Source: Pyropia haitanensis (lineage: Eukaryota > Rhodophyta > Bangiophyceae > Bangiales > Bangiaceae). Taken from it: a stretch of 64,000 bases of DNA. A program made the translations under genes and the position numbers. The notes below the pieces were generated by a model. It was given only the letters and a program-made list of their open reading frames with translations, made no database searches and had not been told where the DNA came from. Positions within the stretch are counted from its first letter, which is position 1. Every line of letters begins with the position of its first letter. Below, in pieces: positions 33,247 to 43,374 of this stretch. The stretch is from assembly GCA_008729055.1 (NCBI GenBank), contig SDUX01000003.1, forward strand, positions 1,426,001 to 1,490,000, written 5' to 3'.

Positions 33247-35076
33247 ATGTCGTCGGCCATGCACGTACACCCTCGGCGTTCGCGGCTGGCCACCCTGGCC
33301 GAGCTGGCGTCCGCGGCGGCTGGCGCGGAGCCCCGCCCCCGCGCGGTGCGGCCGCCGCCGTCGCCGCCGCCGCCGCCGCCGCCGCCACCGGCACAGCCGC
33401 TGCTGCCGCCGCCGCCTCCGCGCGACTACGCGGTGGACTTTGTCGACGCCCCCGAGGACGCGCCCCCGCCCGCCTACCGCGTGCCGGCGCGGTCGGCCGC
33501 GGCGGCGGCGGCGGCGGCGGCAGCCGCCGCCGCCGCGTCGGCGCATTCCGCTGGCCGCCGTGACGACGGGCTGGGTGGCGGCCGGCGGGTGGCGGCCGGT
33601 GGCGGTGCCGGCGGTGGCGGCTACTGGGCGGCCGCCGCGGAAGCGGTTGACGGGCGGATGGACGTGCGGCGGCTGCTGGCGGCGGGCGGGGGGGGCGCCC
33701 CGACGGGCGGCCCCCACCGCCGCCGCCGTGACACGGAGGACGTGGCCGAGTGGGACGTGGCGGTAGCGGCGGCGGGTGGCTGCGCCGACGGCGTCGGCGG
33801 CGCGTCGTCCTCATCGGCCGCTTCGTCGGCCACATCGTCCGCGTCCGCAGCGGACGCGGAGGGTGGGCCCGCCGTAGCCGCCACAGCCATGGACGTTGAC
33901 GATGATGGGCGGGCGGCAGCCGGCGGGGGAAGTGCGGCTGCAGGTTGGGCCGCACCAGCGGCGGGCTGGCGCCGCCGTCGTGGCGCCGCGCCGCCCCGCG
34001 CACGCCGCGCAGGGGCGCGCGCGGCGGCCACGGCCGGCGCCAGCAGCGGCGGCAACAGCGACGGCGGCGGCGGCGGCGGGTCCCCAGCCGACGCCGTGGC
34101 GGTGGGCGACCAAGTCGCAGGCGGCGTCGTCGTCGCCACCGTGGCTGGCGGCGGCGACAGCGGCGACGGCGGCGGCGACAGCGGCGGCGGCGGTGTCGGC
34201 GTGGACCTCCCCGCCGCCGACGGGCGGGTGGCCAAGCGCGTGCACCAGTGCCACATTTGCGACAAGCCGCTGTCGTCGCGGACCAACTTGACCCGCCACA
34301 TCCGCGTGCTGCACCGGCTGGAGCAGATCTTTGCGTGCCCAAACGACGGCTGCACCTCCTCCTTCCTCTACCAGTGCCAGCTGTCACTGCACATCCAGAC
34401 GGTGCACCTCCGGCTCCGCCCTTACGCGTGCCCCGTGTGCAACAAGGGCTTTGGCACCGCGGGCCACCGCAAGGAGCACCTGTCGCTCGTGCACGAGAAG
34501 CAGCGCCCGTTTGCGTGCGAGGTGTGCGGCAAGCGGTGCCGCACGCGGGGCCACCTCAACCTCCACGTCCGCCTCGCGCACCGCCACGAGCGCCCGTTTG
34601 AGTGCGACTACTGCTCCCGCGCGTTTGGCTACAAGAGTCACAAGGTGCGGCACGAGCGGGACCTGCACCAGGCGGGGGAGGGGGGCGGGGGCGCCGCGAA
34701 GCGTGGCCCGTCCAATGCCCAGGGGGGGCGGGGAGGGCGGGGGGCGGCCGCGGCCGCGGCGGCACCCGCCGGTGGGCCCCCTCCCGCCGGCGGCACACCG
34801 GCCGCTGCTGTGCCTGCCATCGCAGCCAACTCTGCCGACGCTGCAGCCGCGGCTGCCCCGCCGTCCGGGCGCGGTCGCAGGGATGGAGACCGGGGCAGCG
34901 GCAGCGGCAGCGGCAGCGGCAGCGGCAGCGTCGACGCCGCCGCCGCCGCCGCCGCCCCCGCCGGCGGCTCCCCGTGTGCGACCGACGCGCGGGAGGGTGG
35001 AGCCGGCCACAGCGCGGCGGCAGCGGCGGGCGGCGGCGCGCCCGCCGCGACGCCGCCGGCGGTGCGTGTAGCGTAG
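33247..35076 (+). CDS. C2H2 zinc-finger protein, five fingers
   Basis: A single-exon gene of 609 residues. Residues 1-330 are low-complexity: a Pro run, Ala runs, and Asp/Gly/Ser stretches. Five tandem C2H2 fingers lie at about residues 335-475, with the linker spacing of DNA-binding arrays: CHICDKPLSSRTNLTRH, CPNDGCTSSFLYQCQLSLH, CPVCNKGFGTAGHRKEH, CEVCGKRCRTRGHLNLH and CDYCSRAFGYKSHKVRH. The tail is Gly/Ala-rich with a (Gly-Ser) repeat coded by (AGCGGC)n at 34904-34932. It is probably a sequence-specific nuclear regulator; targets are unknown. The ATG at 33247 (MSSAMHV) is chosen because upstream sequence is pyrimidine-rich leader; a second ATG at 33259 is possible. A poly-T tract follows about 110 bp after the stop. 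Confidence 0.9.
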   Translation: MSSAMHVHPRRSRLATLAELASAAAGAEPRPRAVRPPPSPPPPPPPPPAQPLLPPPPPRDYAVDFVDAPEDAPPPAYRVPARSAAAAAAAAAAAAAASAHSAGRRDDGLGGGRRVAAGGGAGGGGYWAAAAEAVDGRMDVRRLLAAGGGGAPTGGPHRRRRDTEDVAEWDVAVAAAGGCADGVGGASSSSAASSATSSASAADAEGGPAVAATAMDVDDDGRAAAGGGSAAAGWAAPAAGWRRRRGAAPPRARRAGARAAATAGASSGGNSDGGGGGGSPADAVAVGDQVAGGVVVATVAGGGDSGDGGGDSGGGGVGVDLPAADGRVAKRVHQCHICDKPLSSRTNLTRHIRVLHRLEQIFACPNDGCTSSFLYQCQLSLHIQTVHLRLRPYACPVCNKGFGTAGHRKEHLSLVHEKQRPFACEVCGKRCRTRGHLNLHVRLAHRHERPFECDYCSRAFGYKSHKVRHERDLHQAGEGGGGAAKRGPSNAQGGRGGRGAAAAAAAPAGGPPPAGGTPAAAVPAIAANSADAAAAAAPPSGRGRRDGDRGSGSGSGSGSGSVDAAAAAAAPAGGSPCATDAREGGAGHSAAAAAGGGAPAATPPAVRVA

Positions 35077-35184
35077 CATGCGGCAAGGGGCGTGGCCCGC
35101 GACTCGCACGCGCCGAGGCGCGGCAGACGCCATTGGCGTCGCACGGGGGGGTTCTGTATTGCGCGGCTGGGTGCTGCTGGGCTC

Positions 35185-35250
35185 CGTTTTTTTTTTTTTT
35201 TTTGGCTTCCCTTTCTTTCCGTTTTTTTTTTTTTTCTTTTTCCTTGTTGC
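35185..35250 (+). other. Poly-T tracts downstream of zinc-finger gene
   Basis: Two T runs of about 17 and 14 nt separated by a pyrimidine-rich spacer lie 110-170 nt after the stop of the zinc-finger gene, in its sense direction. They may belong to its 3' UTR or termination region. They also lie downstream of the convergent MED22 gene, where they are A-rich. Confidence 0.5.
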
Positions 35251-35855
35251 TCCTGAGCTCTTGGATGTTTTTTGTTTCCGCACGAGGGGCTGGCTGCTCC
35301 TTTTCGGTGCGGGTGGGGAGACTGCGCTGCTCCTCGTTTGGGTTTTGCATCGCCGGTGCTGCATCTGTGGTTGTGTACGGCGGGTCAACGACGTCGCGTC
35401 CCCCTTCGGGTCCCCCCCTGCCTCGTCCCACAGCACAGCCCGCCGGGCAGAGCGCGGTCATCCCGACCGCCGCGCTTGGGCGGCCACCACCCCCGTCGCG
35501 CGCGGGGACGTCGCTCGCAAGGTACCGCTGCGCGCTCTCCTCCCCAACAGAGACTCGCGCACGAGGGGTGAGCGCGGCACGCCACGCAGCGGGCCAACGC
35601 CAAGGGGGAAAAGAGGAAGAGCCACAAACGCAGCCGGCACCTGGCACCACCACCCTGTACAAGCACCAGGCACGCACCAGACGGTGCGCACCGCCGAGCC
35701 GCTGACGATGGCCACGCATCAACGCTGCACAGCTCACACCAGGGGCCTCCCCACGGTACACTCCCGCCGCTCCCGCAGCATCGCCCATTGCCCCCCCATC
35801 GCATCCTAACCAACGCCCCCCCCCCCCCCCGCTCCGCCCCCCCCCCCCGCAACCA
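35251..35855. other. Convergent intergenic spacer
   Basis: About 600 bp between the zinc-finger gene (+) and MED22 (-). No gene is seen. C-rich runs lie at 35815-35850, just past the MED22 stop. Confidence 0.5.
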
Positions 35856-36376
35856 TCAAAACTCGCCAACCCGCCCCGTATTGTCCACCCCCACCCCCGC
35901 GACGCTCGTGTAGTAGTGCACCTCGAGCTCCCGCAGCAGCGCCGCGCTGCGCCCCGCAAGCGTCCGCAGCGTCTCCTCCGCCGCCCGGCGGCTGCGCTCC
36001 AGCCCGTCCTTGACGTTCGTCGCGTCCTTGGCGCCGCTGCCCACGTCGTACACCACCGCCGCGACCTTTAGCTCCGACACGAGCTGGAGGAGCTCGTCCG
36101 CCGCCGCCGCCACCGACGCGGTGGCGGCTTCCGTGCGGAGTGCCGAGACGGCGCCCGCGGCGGGGTCCGACGGCGGCGGGAGCGCCGCCTCGCGTAGCGC
36201 GTCGAGGTAGCTGTCGGTGATGGTGGTGACGAGCGCGTCGAGGCGGCGGTGGTAGGCGGCGCGCACATCGGCCGAGGTGGTGACGAGCGACGACTTGGCT
36301 AGTGCCGCGCCGGCGCGGGCCGACGAGCCAGGGGGGGGATGCCGGGCCGCAACGCAGAGCCGCCCCGGGAGGTCAT
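35856..36376 (-). CDS. MED22: Mediator complex subunit 22
   Basis: MED22 is a small coiled-coil head subunit of the Mediator complex, which bridges transcription factors and RNA polymerase II. The conserved part (35856-36300) reads LDALVTTITDSYLDALREA, then AADELLQLVSELKVAAVVYD, and a C-terminal helix with LRELEVHYYTS, matching the plant SSLKELESHYYSS type ending. Length and order agree with the family. The N-terminus is uncertain. The best start is the ATG at 36376 (MTSRGGSALRPG), which joins the conserved frame only if the frame changes at the G8 run 36331-36338. An ATG at 36494 in the same frame gives a long unconserved extension, and a short upstream exon spliced at CACTAG (36301) is a third option. 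Confidence 0.8.
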
Positions 36377-37944
36377 GGTGACCAGGCGCGTCGAGGGGCA
36401 GGAGGCAGCGTACGGCGGGCAGCGCGGGAGGTGGCAGGAGGCGACGCCGCAAGGCGGCAACAGAGCGGGGAGGACGGCGAAAAGAGGGGTGCATGCAGCG
36501 AGCAGCTTCCAGATGCTCAAGGAGTACACACAGGACGGCGGGAGAAAGAGCTGGGGACAGTGGCGGGTGGCGAGCCGTGCGTACACAGCACATGTCGGGA
36601 CCAGCGCGCCGTTGTGAGCAGTTGGCGCGCAACAAAAGGCGCGGCGCAGACACCATCGTCGGCTGATGAAGTATGGGATCAAATAGTCTACAAGAAAGTC
36701 ACAGACAAATTCCTTGCTTTTGCTGAACAGACGCATGCGCGATCTTCTTGGCTACAGCCCGTCCCAACGCGGTAGTTAATAGATGTTAGTGTTGATCATC
36801 GCGCCCCCTCGTCTCCATCGCGCTCATACAATGCGCGTCCTGGTCATCACTACCGAGAGTGGACCTTCCCTCGGGGACGCTCCCCTCTCGAACGTTCCCC
36901 GCAGAGATGCAGGTTCCCGGCGGTGGACTTGCCCCTACCCTGCTGGGGTGGACGTTGTCGTATGGTGGACGTCTTGCCCATTCACCGTCCCCCATCTCTG
37001 CCAACGCGGACGCCGATACCGACCCCGCCGTCGCCGGTGCCGCCGCCGTCGCCGCCACCTCTGCCACCGCGGCCGCCGTCCGTGGCGGCGCCGCTCGCCG
37101 GACGCACCCCCTGCACGGTGGCGCGGTCGGCTCCAACAGCGCGACATGGTCGCCCGTCCGCTGCCGGAGGGTGGTAAGCGGGCGGGCGGCATCAGCGGTA
37201 CCGCGGCGTGGGGGCGGGGAAGGACTGTGCGCCGTCGTCGTAAGGGGAGGTGGGGGGGGGGGGGTCGGGGCGATGAAGGGCGGACGCCTCGCCACCGGGC
37301 GTGCACGCGCCCTTCCCGCGCATGTTCGTTCTTTCCATCCAGTCTCTTCTGCTCTCGTCACCTCGGCCGTCGCCGTCGGGGGTGTGAAAAAAAAGGGGGG
37401 AGAAAGCGGGACAGGAAGAGAAGGAGGAAGGGGGGGGGGGAGGGGGAGCAGGAAGGGGAGGGAGGGTGGGGGGGGAGGGTGGGGGGGGAGGAGGCGCGGC
37501 ACTGGCACTGCCGCCCAGCTGCGATTCACAGAGCCAACGTAGGTGGGGTGCCAGCGACGGCCGCCGACAACGCCACCCGCCGCCAGGCGAGTGGCAGGTG
37601 GCGCGCGGCGCCGCCGGCCATAAGAAGATCAGTGGACAAAGACGCGCCGCCGCCGCCGCCGCGCCCGTGTCGTCCGCGACCGCCGCGACGGCGGCTTTGG
37701 CAGCGGCGGCGGCGAGTGGCAGCCGCGACACGCCCGTCCTCTCCCCCCCCCTTCCGGTGCGCCCCCGCCACAACGGCGTGAGGGACACAAACGTGCCCCA
37801 CGGGAAGCGGGGGGGGGGGGGGCGCCGCCAGGGTGCGGCCTCCGCGCCGCCGACCGCCCCCCACCGTCGGCGGCGCGGCGGTGCGGCGGCCACGGCCGGG
37901 GGACTCTTTGGCCGCGTCCAGTCACCCGCGGGCGGGCAGTGCCG
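36377..37944. other. Intergenic, possible small unrecognised gene
   Basis: No gene can be supported. Two plus-strand stretches look weakly coding: one that ends at a good donor (GGTG|GTAAGC, near 37175), and an Ala-rich frame at 37560-37948 that ends in a stop just before TruA. No domain is recognised. The interval 37390-37500 is purine-rich with G runs. Confidence 0.35.
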
Positions 37945-39662
37945 CTAGGGCGCGCCCTCGGCGGCCGCCGCGGCAGCGGCGCCCTCCCACGCGGTGGCGC
38001 CCCACGACGCATCGCCGGCAGCCGCGTCGGCGCGCCCCCCCCCCCCCGCCGCCACCGCCCCCCCTCCCGCCGCCGTTGCCCGCGCCGCGTTCGCGGCGGC
38101 CGCGGCGGCTAGCAGCTCCACCGCCTGCACGTCCTCCGCCTCATCCCCAAACGGGGTCTCGTACAGCACGCGCACGAGCGTGAGCCCCCGGGCGGGCGCG
38201 ACAAACCGGTTGGCGCCCAGCACCGGCTCGTCGCGCAGCCGCACCAGCGCGTCCAGCGACAGGCGGCCGGTGGCCACGGCGAGGGCGGCGCCCACCAGGT
38301 TCCGCACCATCTTGTACAGCGCCGCGTCGAGCACAAAGTCCACCCGGTAGTCGGCGGCGCCCGCCGCGGGCGGCGGTGACCCCGGCGGGGTGCCGTGCGC
38401 GGCGGCGGGCGTCTCGGCGACGAGCGTCGCCGCCGCGACGGTGCGCACCGGGTTGTGCTGGGCCGCCGTGGTGTGGCCGCCGCCGGCGGGGGAGGCGGCG
38501 GTGTTGGCAAACGACGAGTAGTCGTGGGTGCCGACGAGCGCGGCGAGCGCGGCGGCCAGCGCCCGCACGTCCACCCGCCGGTACTCGTGCGCGCGGTAGC
38601 GGGCCGCGGTCGGGTCTTCGACGCCGCCAAAGCGCAGGCGGTAGGTGTAGCGCTTGCCGCGCGCGCACGAGATGGCGTGCCACGGCACGAGGAGGGTGCG
38701 CGTGCCCGGGGGGGGCGGGGGGTCCCCACTGGCAGCCGCCGCCGCGCCGGCGCTGCCCCGCCCGCCCGTGGCGGGCGGCGCATGCGCAGCGTCGGCGTTG
38801 CCGTCCACGTCATTGGCGGCAGCACCAGCGGCAGCGGCGTCGGCAGCGGCGGCGTCGGCGGAGGTGGCGTCGGCCGAGGCAGCGTCGGCTAAGGCAGCGT
38901 CGGCAGAGGCGGCGGCGGCGGCGGCGGCGGCGGCGCCCCCCCCCCCCCCTTGGGCGGCAGCACCACCCGCCGCGGCGGCGGCGCCACCTCCACCACCCCC
39001 ACCCGCACATCCGGCGGCAGCATCCGGTTGAGCGCGTGCCGCAGCCGCGGCGCGTCCGTCCCCCGCGGCGCGTCCCAGTGGCACACCTGCCCCGCCGCGT
39101 GGACGCCCGCGTCGGTGCGGCCCGCGCCAACGACGCGGACCGCCGTGCCGAGGCGGCGGGAGAGGGCCGCGGCGAGCGTCGCCTGCACCGTCCGGCCGGT
39201 CCGCTGCGCCTGCCAGCCACAAAAGGCGGTGCCGTCGTACGCGACGCGCGCGCGGTAGCGCACCCAGGGGGGGGGGGGGGGGGACGCGTCACCCGCCGCT
39301 GCCGCCGCCGCCGTCGCCGCCGCCGCCGCCGCCGCAACGTCCTCCCCGGGGCGCGCCGGCGGCGGTGTGGACAGCACCGGCGGTGGCACGGCGGCGGTGG
39401 TGGGCGGCGGCGGCGGCGGCGGCGGCGGGTGGGCGGCCGGGTCCATGACGCAGTGCGCCGCGACCGCCGCCGCCGGCCGCCGGTGGACGGCCGCCGCTGC
39501 CGCCGCCGCCGCCACCGCCGGCCGTGGGCGCCACCCCGGGCGGGCGCCCGCGGCGCCAGCAGCGGCGGCGGCGGCAGCGGCGGCGGCGGCGGCGGCGCCA
39601 GCGACAGGCAACGGCGGGGGCCGGCAGAGGGGTAGGAGCGGCAGGAAGGCCACGCCCCTCAT
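37945..39662 (-). CDS. truA: TruA-type tRNA pseudouridine synthase
   Basis: TruA family enzymes isomerise uridines 38-40 of the tRNA anticodon arm. The N-terminal half has RVAYDGTAFCGWQAQRTGRT and the catalytic-Asp motif GAGRTDAGVHAAGQVCHWD. The C-terminal half has ARGKRYTYRLRFGG, GTHDYSSFANTA, ALYKMVRNLVGAALAVATG and PARGLTLVRVLYETPFGD. All key blocks are present. The ATG at 39662 begins MRGVAFLPLLPL, a hydrophobic Ala-rich leader that may target plastid or mitochondrion. Between the halves lies an Asp/Ala repeat insert of about 70 residues. The frame changes once, at the C13 run 38936-38948 at the edge of this insert. A C-terminal Ala/Gly tail ends at TAG 37945-37947. The upstream transposon copy lies only 200 bp away. 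Confidence 0.9.
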
Positions 39663-39860
39663 GTCGCGTCCACGCGGAGGGGCGGCACACCGTACGCCGC
39701 GAGTAGAGTGGAGCGCTGCGGGTGGCGTCGGGGAAAGGGGAGGAGAGGGAGGGAAGCGGCGCACGGGATGGGCAGGGTGCGCGCGATGCCGCGCGGCGGC
39801 TGCCCCGTCGAGGATCCGCTCGGGAGACCGGGACGCGCCGTGGTCCGGCCAGCACGTGGC

Positions 39861-41288
39861 GGCTCCCGTCCCATGCACACACGCGTTCTGAGTTTTGAAT
39901 GGGACCCTTTAGATGAATTTTGATTAGCCCTTGACGAGCTCGCACATTTTCAACATATTTTCAAATGTTCATAACACTAGTCAATGTTTGGTATAACTAC
40001 ATAAGTTTGCCGTTGTGCTGGGCTTATCAAGCTTTCTCTTCTACTGATTCCTCCATGCTTGCAGCTGCCGCCCCTTCCGCGTCTGACTAGAGAGGTAGCC
40101 ACCGCGCGAGCAGCCGCCGACTCCGCCCTTCGGCCGGTAGTGGTGCGAATCGCCGCATTCCAACCCAGCGGTCGCTGATGCGGCCGGCGGGCGACGGCCC
40201 CCCCCGCCCCGGCCGCGGGTCGCACCTTCTGCCGTCAGGTACCTCCCACCAGGCACCCAGCGCCACTCGCTCGCAGCCCCCGCCTCCCTCTCCCAGCCCG
40301 CAACCCCGCCACCAGCCCGTTTGATCAACACCAGTCTCCAGGATGGTCTGAGGTCACCACTCCCCAGCTAGCGCCCATTCCCTCATTTGCCGCCGTTGGC
40401 TTTCGCCGCTGGCCCCTCCCCGCGCCTCCAGCTGCCGCCGACGAAGTCGAACGCTCTCCGCGGGTTCAGATCCCCCCCCTCACTCGCATACAATTTCGCC
40501 AGACGCTATCCCCCAATCCCTCCGTTAGTGGCCGCCGACCGCCACCAGCCGCCAGTGCGACGGGCGCACACCCTCCACCGGCTGGCAATCGCTGCCCCGC
40601 CTGCGGCCGCTGGCGACCACTCATACTACTTTCAATCCCCGCTGCGAGATTTGGCAGCGGCAGTCAGTCGCCCCGATCCGGCCGGCGCCGACCTCTCCGA
40701 CAGCGGCGGCCGCGGCCCGCCACCAACCTCAACCCCCGCCGGCAGCTGCTGCCCCCGGCCGCAAGCCGCTAGCGCTACCGACACCCAACCCCCATTGGCC
40801 GGCGGCCGCCCGCCGGCCTGTAGGCGCTGCTAGCCGCCACCAGACTTTTTCCCTTCGGCACGCTGCCGTCGCAGCGGGCAGACGCCCCCAACCGGCGAGT
40901 GTCCTCGCCGCATCATCTACACAAGAACCAGTATTTACGTACATGACAAATCGAAAGCACACGAGTGGGACATGAGCAGTCCCCTCTCGTTCCAAAGTAC
41001 GTCCGTCCAACAGCTAACACTGCAAAAGGTCTCCATCTATCCCAATTTTGAAGTGATCTTTCACAAAGCTTGACACCGATCGAAAGCAGCTGTAAGTTAT
41101 GTATCCCAGAGGTTCTACTGGCTGATGCTGTTTCAAACCCGAGCGCTGTGCGCCGCTTTATACAGGCTGCGGCTGAGAACGGCCGACAGCTCGCGCTCCC
41201 ATCCATCAGTTACACCACGCATCCTCCCGTCCTCGACTTCTATTGGTAGGATAAAATCGGGCCCTCGTGTTTGCATGGGACCCGAGCC
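39861..41288 (+). mobile_element. 1.43-kb TIR transposon, copy 2 (inverted)
   Basis: This is a second copy of the element at 28398-29830, in the opposite orientation and nearly the same length (1428 against 1433 bp). The terminal inverted repeats are 39861-39883 and 41266-41288, with three mismatches between the ends. The exact 8-bp target duplication is CACGTGGC (39853-39860 and 41289-41296). Both copies share the interior order, including the GC-rich core and the AT-rich end segment. It carries no transposase. It sits 200 bp upstream of the TruA start, so it may affect that promoter. Confidence 0.88.
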
Positions 41289-41296
41289 CACGTGGC

Positions 41297-42251
41297 GCAC
41301 GACCACCACAATAGAGAGCTTCAACAGGAAGGATCTGACAAGAGATCTCGATAATTTCTCGGTCGCGTGACAGCAGAATATTCTTACCAGAACTGAGGCT
41401 GCGGGACCTTCAGCAGGTACCAGATCTCGGTATGGAAAACTGCACGTTGCGTGGATGTAGTTGACACAAAACGTGGAGCGAACAGCACGTCCCTGCCCGA
41501 GGCACATGCCTGCCCCGCAAGCGTGCCAACTGCGCTCGAGGCTGTTAGGTGTGTTGAGCCCTCAGCGCTTGGCTGCGGCGACATGGTTCGTCTCCGAGAC
41601 CACACGCTCGGGAGGCTGGTCCGTCGACGTCATCGACTGCGGCGCTACCTGCTTGCACGCGCCTGTCTGGAAGCTGACTTGGTGGCCATGACGCCCCAGC
41701 TACGAGTGTACCTGAGACTTCGTCGGGACGTGCGTCTCGTTAGACCGCCGCCATCGCATTCGCTCGTCGACCTTCAACATCAATGCCTACAATTGCTACT
41801 CAGCACAACACGTGTCCTACTCCCCGTACCGAGATCCACTTCGTTATGCGCGGCCACATAAGGGTTTTCTCCTTACCAGATCTCGTTAAGCGGAGACTAC
41901 GTGGCAAACGTGTCAAGCACATAATGAGATCTTAACAAGATCTGTACCTGCTGAAGCTCTCTGATCCCCTTCCACGGGTTTCTCAAGTCGGATTGGCCGT
42001 GAACCATCATCCCCCCCTCGCGCTTGTCTCGTGCCGCCCGCGCCCCCGCGCCGCAAACAACCCGTCGCGGGTGGCCTGCCCGCGCGCCCCCCGCCGCCGC
42101 CCGCGCGCGTGCCTCGCCGCGCTGCCCCACCGTCGGCGCCCGTCCGCGGCAGCCGACGAGCCAAAGCCGCCCGCTGTCTGCTCGCCGCGCACGGCGTCGG
42201 TCCCCCCCCCTTCCTCCGCCCACCCCGCGCCGCCGCCCGCCGCGCGGTCCC
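41297..42251. other. Intergenic, no gene recognised
   Basis: The first 650 bp are of lower GC and contain several AGATCTCG-like motifs (about 41340, 41420, 41878 and 41927), perhaps remnants of an inverted-repeat element. An open plus frame at 41451-41861 has no domain. From 42000 on the DNA is GC- and C-rich and leads into the next gene. Confidence 0.45.
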
Positions 42252-42335
42252 ATGGCGGCCCGCCCTGCCCCCGCGCTCCGCCGCTGCGCCGCCGCCGCCG
42301 CCACGTTTGTGCCGCCCGCCCCGGTCGCCGCGTCG

Positions 42336-42370
<35 letters not shown>

Positions 42371-42662
42371 GTCGGCCGGCCGCCGCGGCTCGACCGCCAC
42401 CACCGGGCCCGCCAGTGGGGCGGCGCTGCTGCACGCGGCCGGCCGACGCGCCGCCGCCGCCGCCACCCGCGGCGGGCAGGCGGCGGCGGCGGCGTCGTCG
42501 CCGTTGGTGCCGCCGCCGGCCATGGCGGCGGGTGCTCCCCTCCCTGGCGCCACCGCGCCGCGGCGCCTCGACGGCGACGGCGGCGGGATGGGCATCTGTG
42601 GGGTGCTGCCGTCCCTGGCTGCGGGCCTGGCCAGCGGCGGTGGCGGCGGCGGCGACGGCGGT

Positions 42663-42693
<31 letters not shown>

Positions 42694-43046
42694 AGCCCGC
42701 CTACCGCAGCGTCCTCTTCCTGCGCGGCGCGGCCGAGGCGGGCCCGACCGCCGCGGAGCGGTCCGCGCAGGCCGCGGCGGCGGGCGTTGCGTTTGCGGCG
42801 GTGCCGCTGGCGCCCGCCTCGGCCGACGCGGCGACCGCCGACGCGGTCGTCGCGGCGCTCGACCGGCTGCCGCCGCCGGTGCTCGTCGAGTGCGCGAGCG
42901 GCACCCGCGCGGGGGCGGTCGCGTCGCTGTGGCGCGGCCGCCGCGGGGGACTCGCCGCGGACGCGGTCGTTGCCGACGCGGCGGCGGCGGGGCTCGGCTG
43001 GGTCAACGTGCCGCCACTCAAGGCGTGGGTGACCGCCAATGTGTGA
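42252..43046 (+). CDS. DUF442-like phosphatase-fold protein
   Basis: 264 residues. The N-terminal 130 residues are Ala-rich and basic, possibly an organelle transit region, followed by a long Gly run coded by GGC repeats. The C-terminal 115 residues resemble the DUF442 (TIGR01244) group of tyrosine-phosphatase-like domains: YRSVLFLRG, an amphipathic helix, FAAVPLAPASAD, then VVAALDRLPPPVLVECASGT with Arg219 and a following AVASLW helix. In the family the loop is HCRSGTR; here the conserved Cys (214), Gly and Arg are kept, but His is replaced by Glu. The family's substrates are poorly known. The ATG at 42252 has a CCATGG context. It is convergent with Tudor-SN, 328 bp apart. The assignment is by pattern. 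Confidence 0.58.
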
Positions 43047-43374
43047 GGGGCGGCGCGGTTTGGGGGTGGGCAGGGGGCGGCGTTTGGGTGCGTCGGGTCC
43101 ACCTGAACGGCGAGTGGGGTGTAGTTGGGGGGGGGGTGTCCCACAGCGGGCTGGTGGAAGATTGCGTGTTCGTCAATGGCAGCCTAGCGAGGAGGTAACC
43201 AAGGAAAGCAGCTTCAGCACTCTTCATGCAAAACGCGCGTCTAACAGCGACAGCTCGGGGCCGCACGCTGGAGAAAGGAGTCGGAACCACGCGTCTGGCA
43301 AGCAGCCAACGGCTCGGCATCACGCCACACTACGGCCAGCAGACGTGCGCCGGGCGTCGCACCTCGGGCCCCCC

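Noticed and set aside
36783..37948. Small plus-strand gene upstream of TruA with a GTAAGC donor near 37175
   Set aside because: The exons cannot be joined into a convincing protein and no family matches; only noted as possible.
41451..41861. Plus-strand frame of 136 codons with Leu/Arg-rich sequence
   Set aside because: It resembles no known family, including reverse transcriptases; the region has repeat-like motifs instead.
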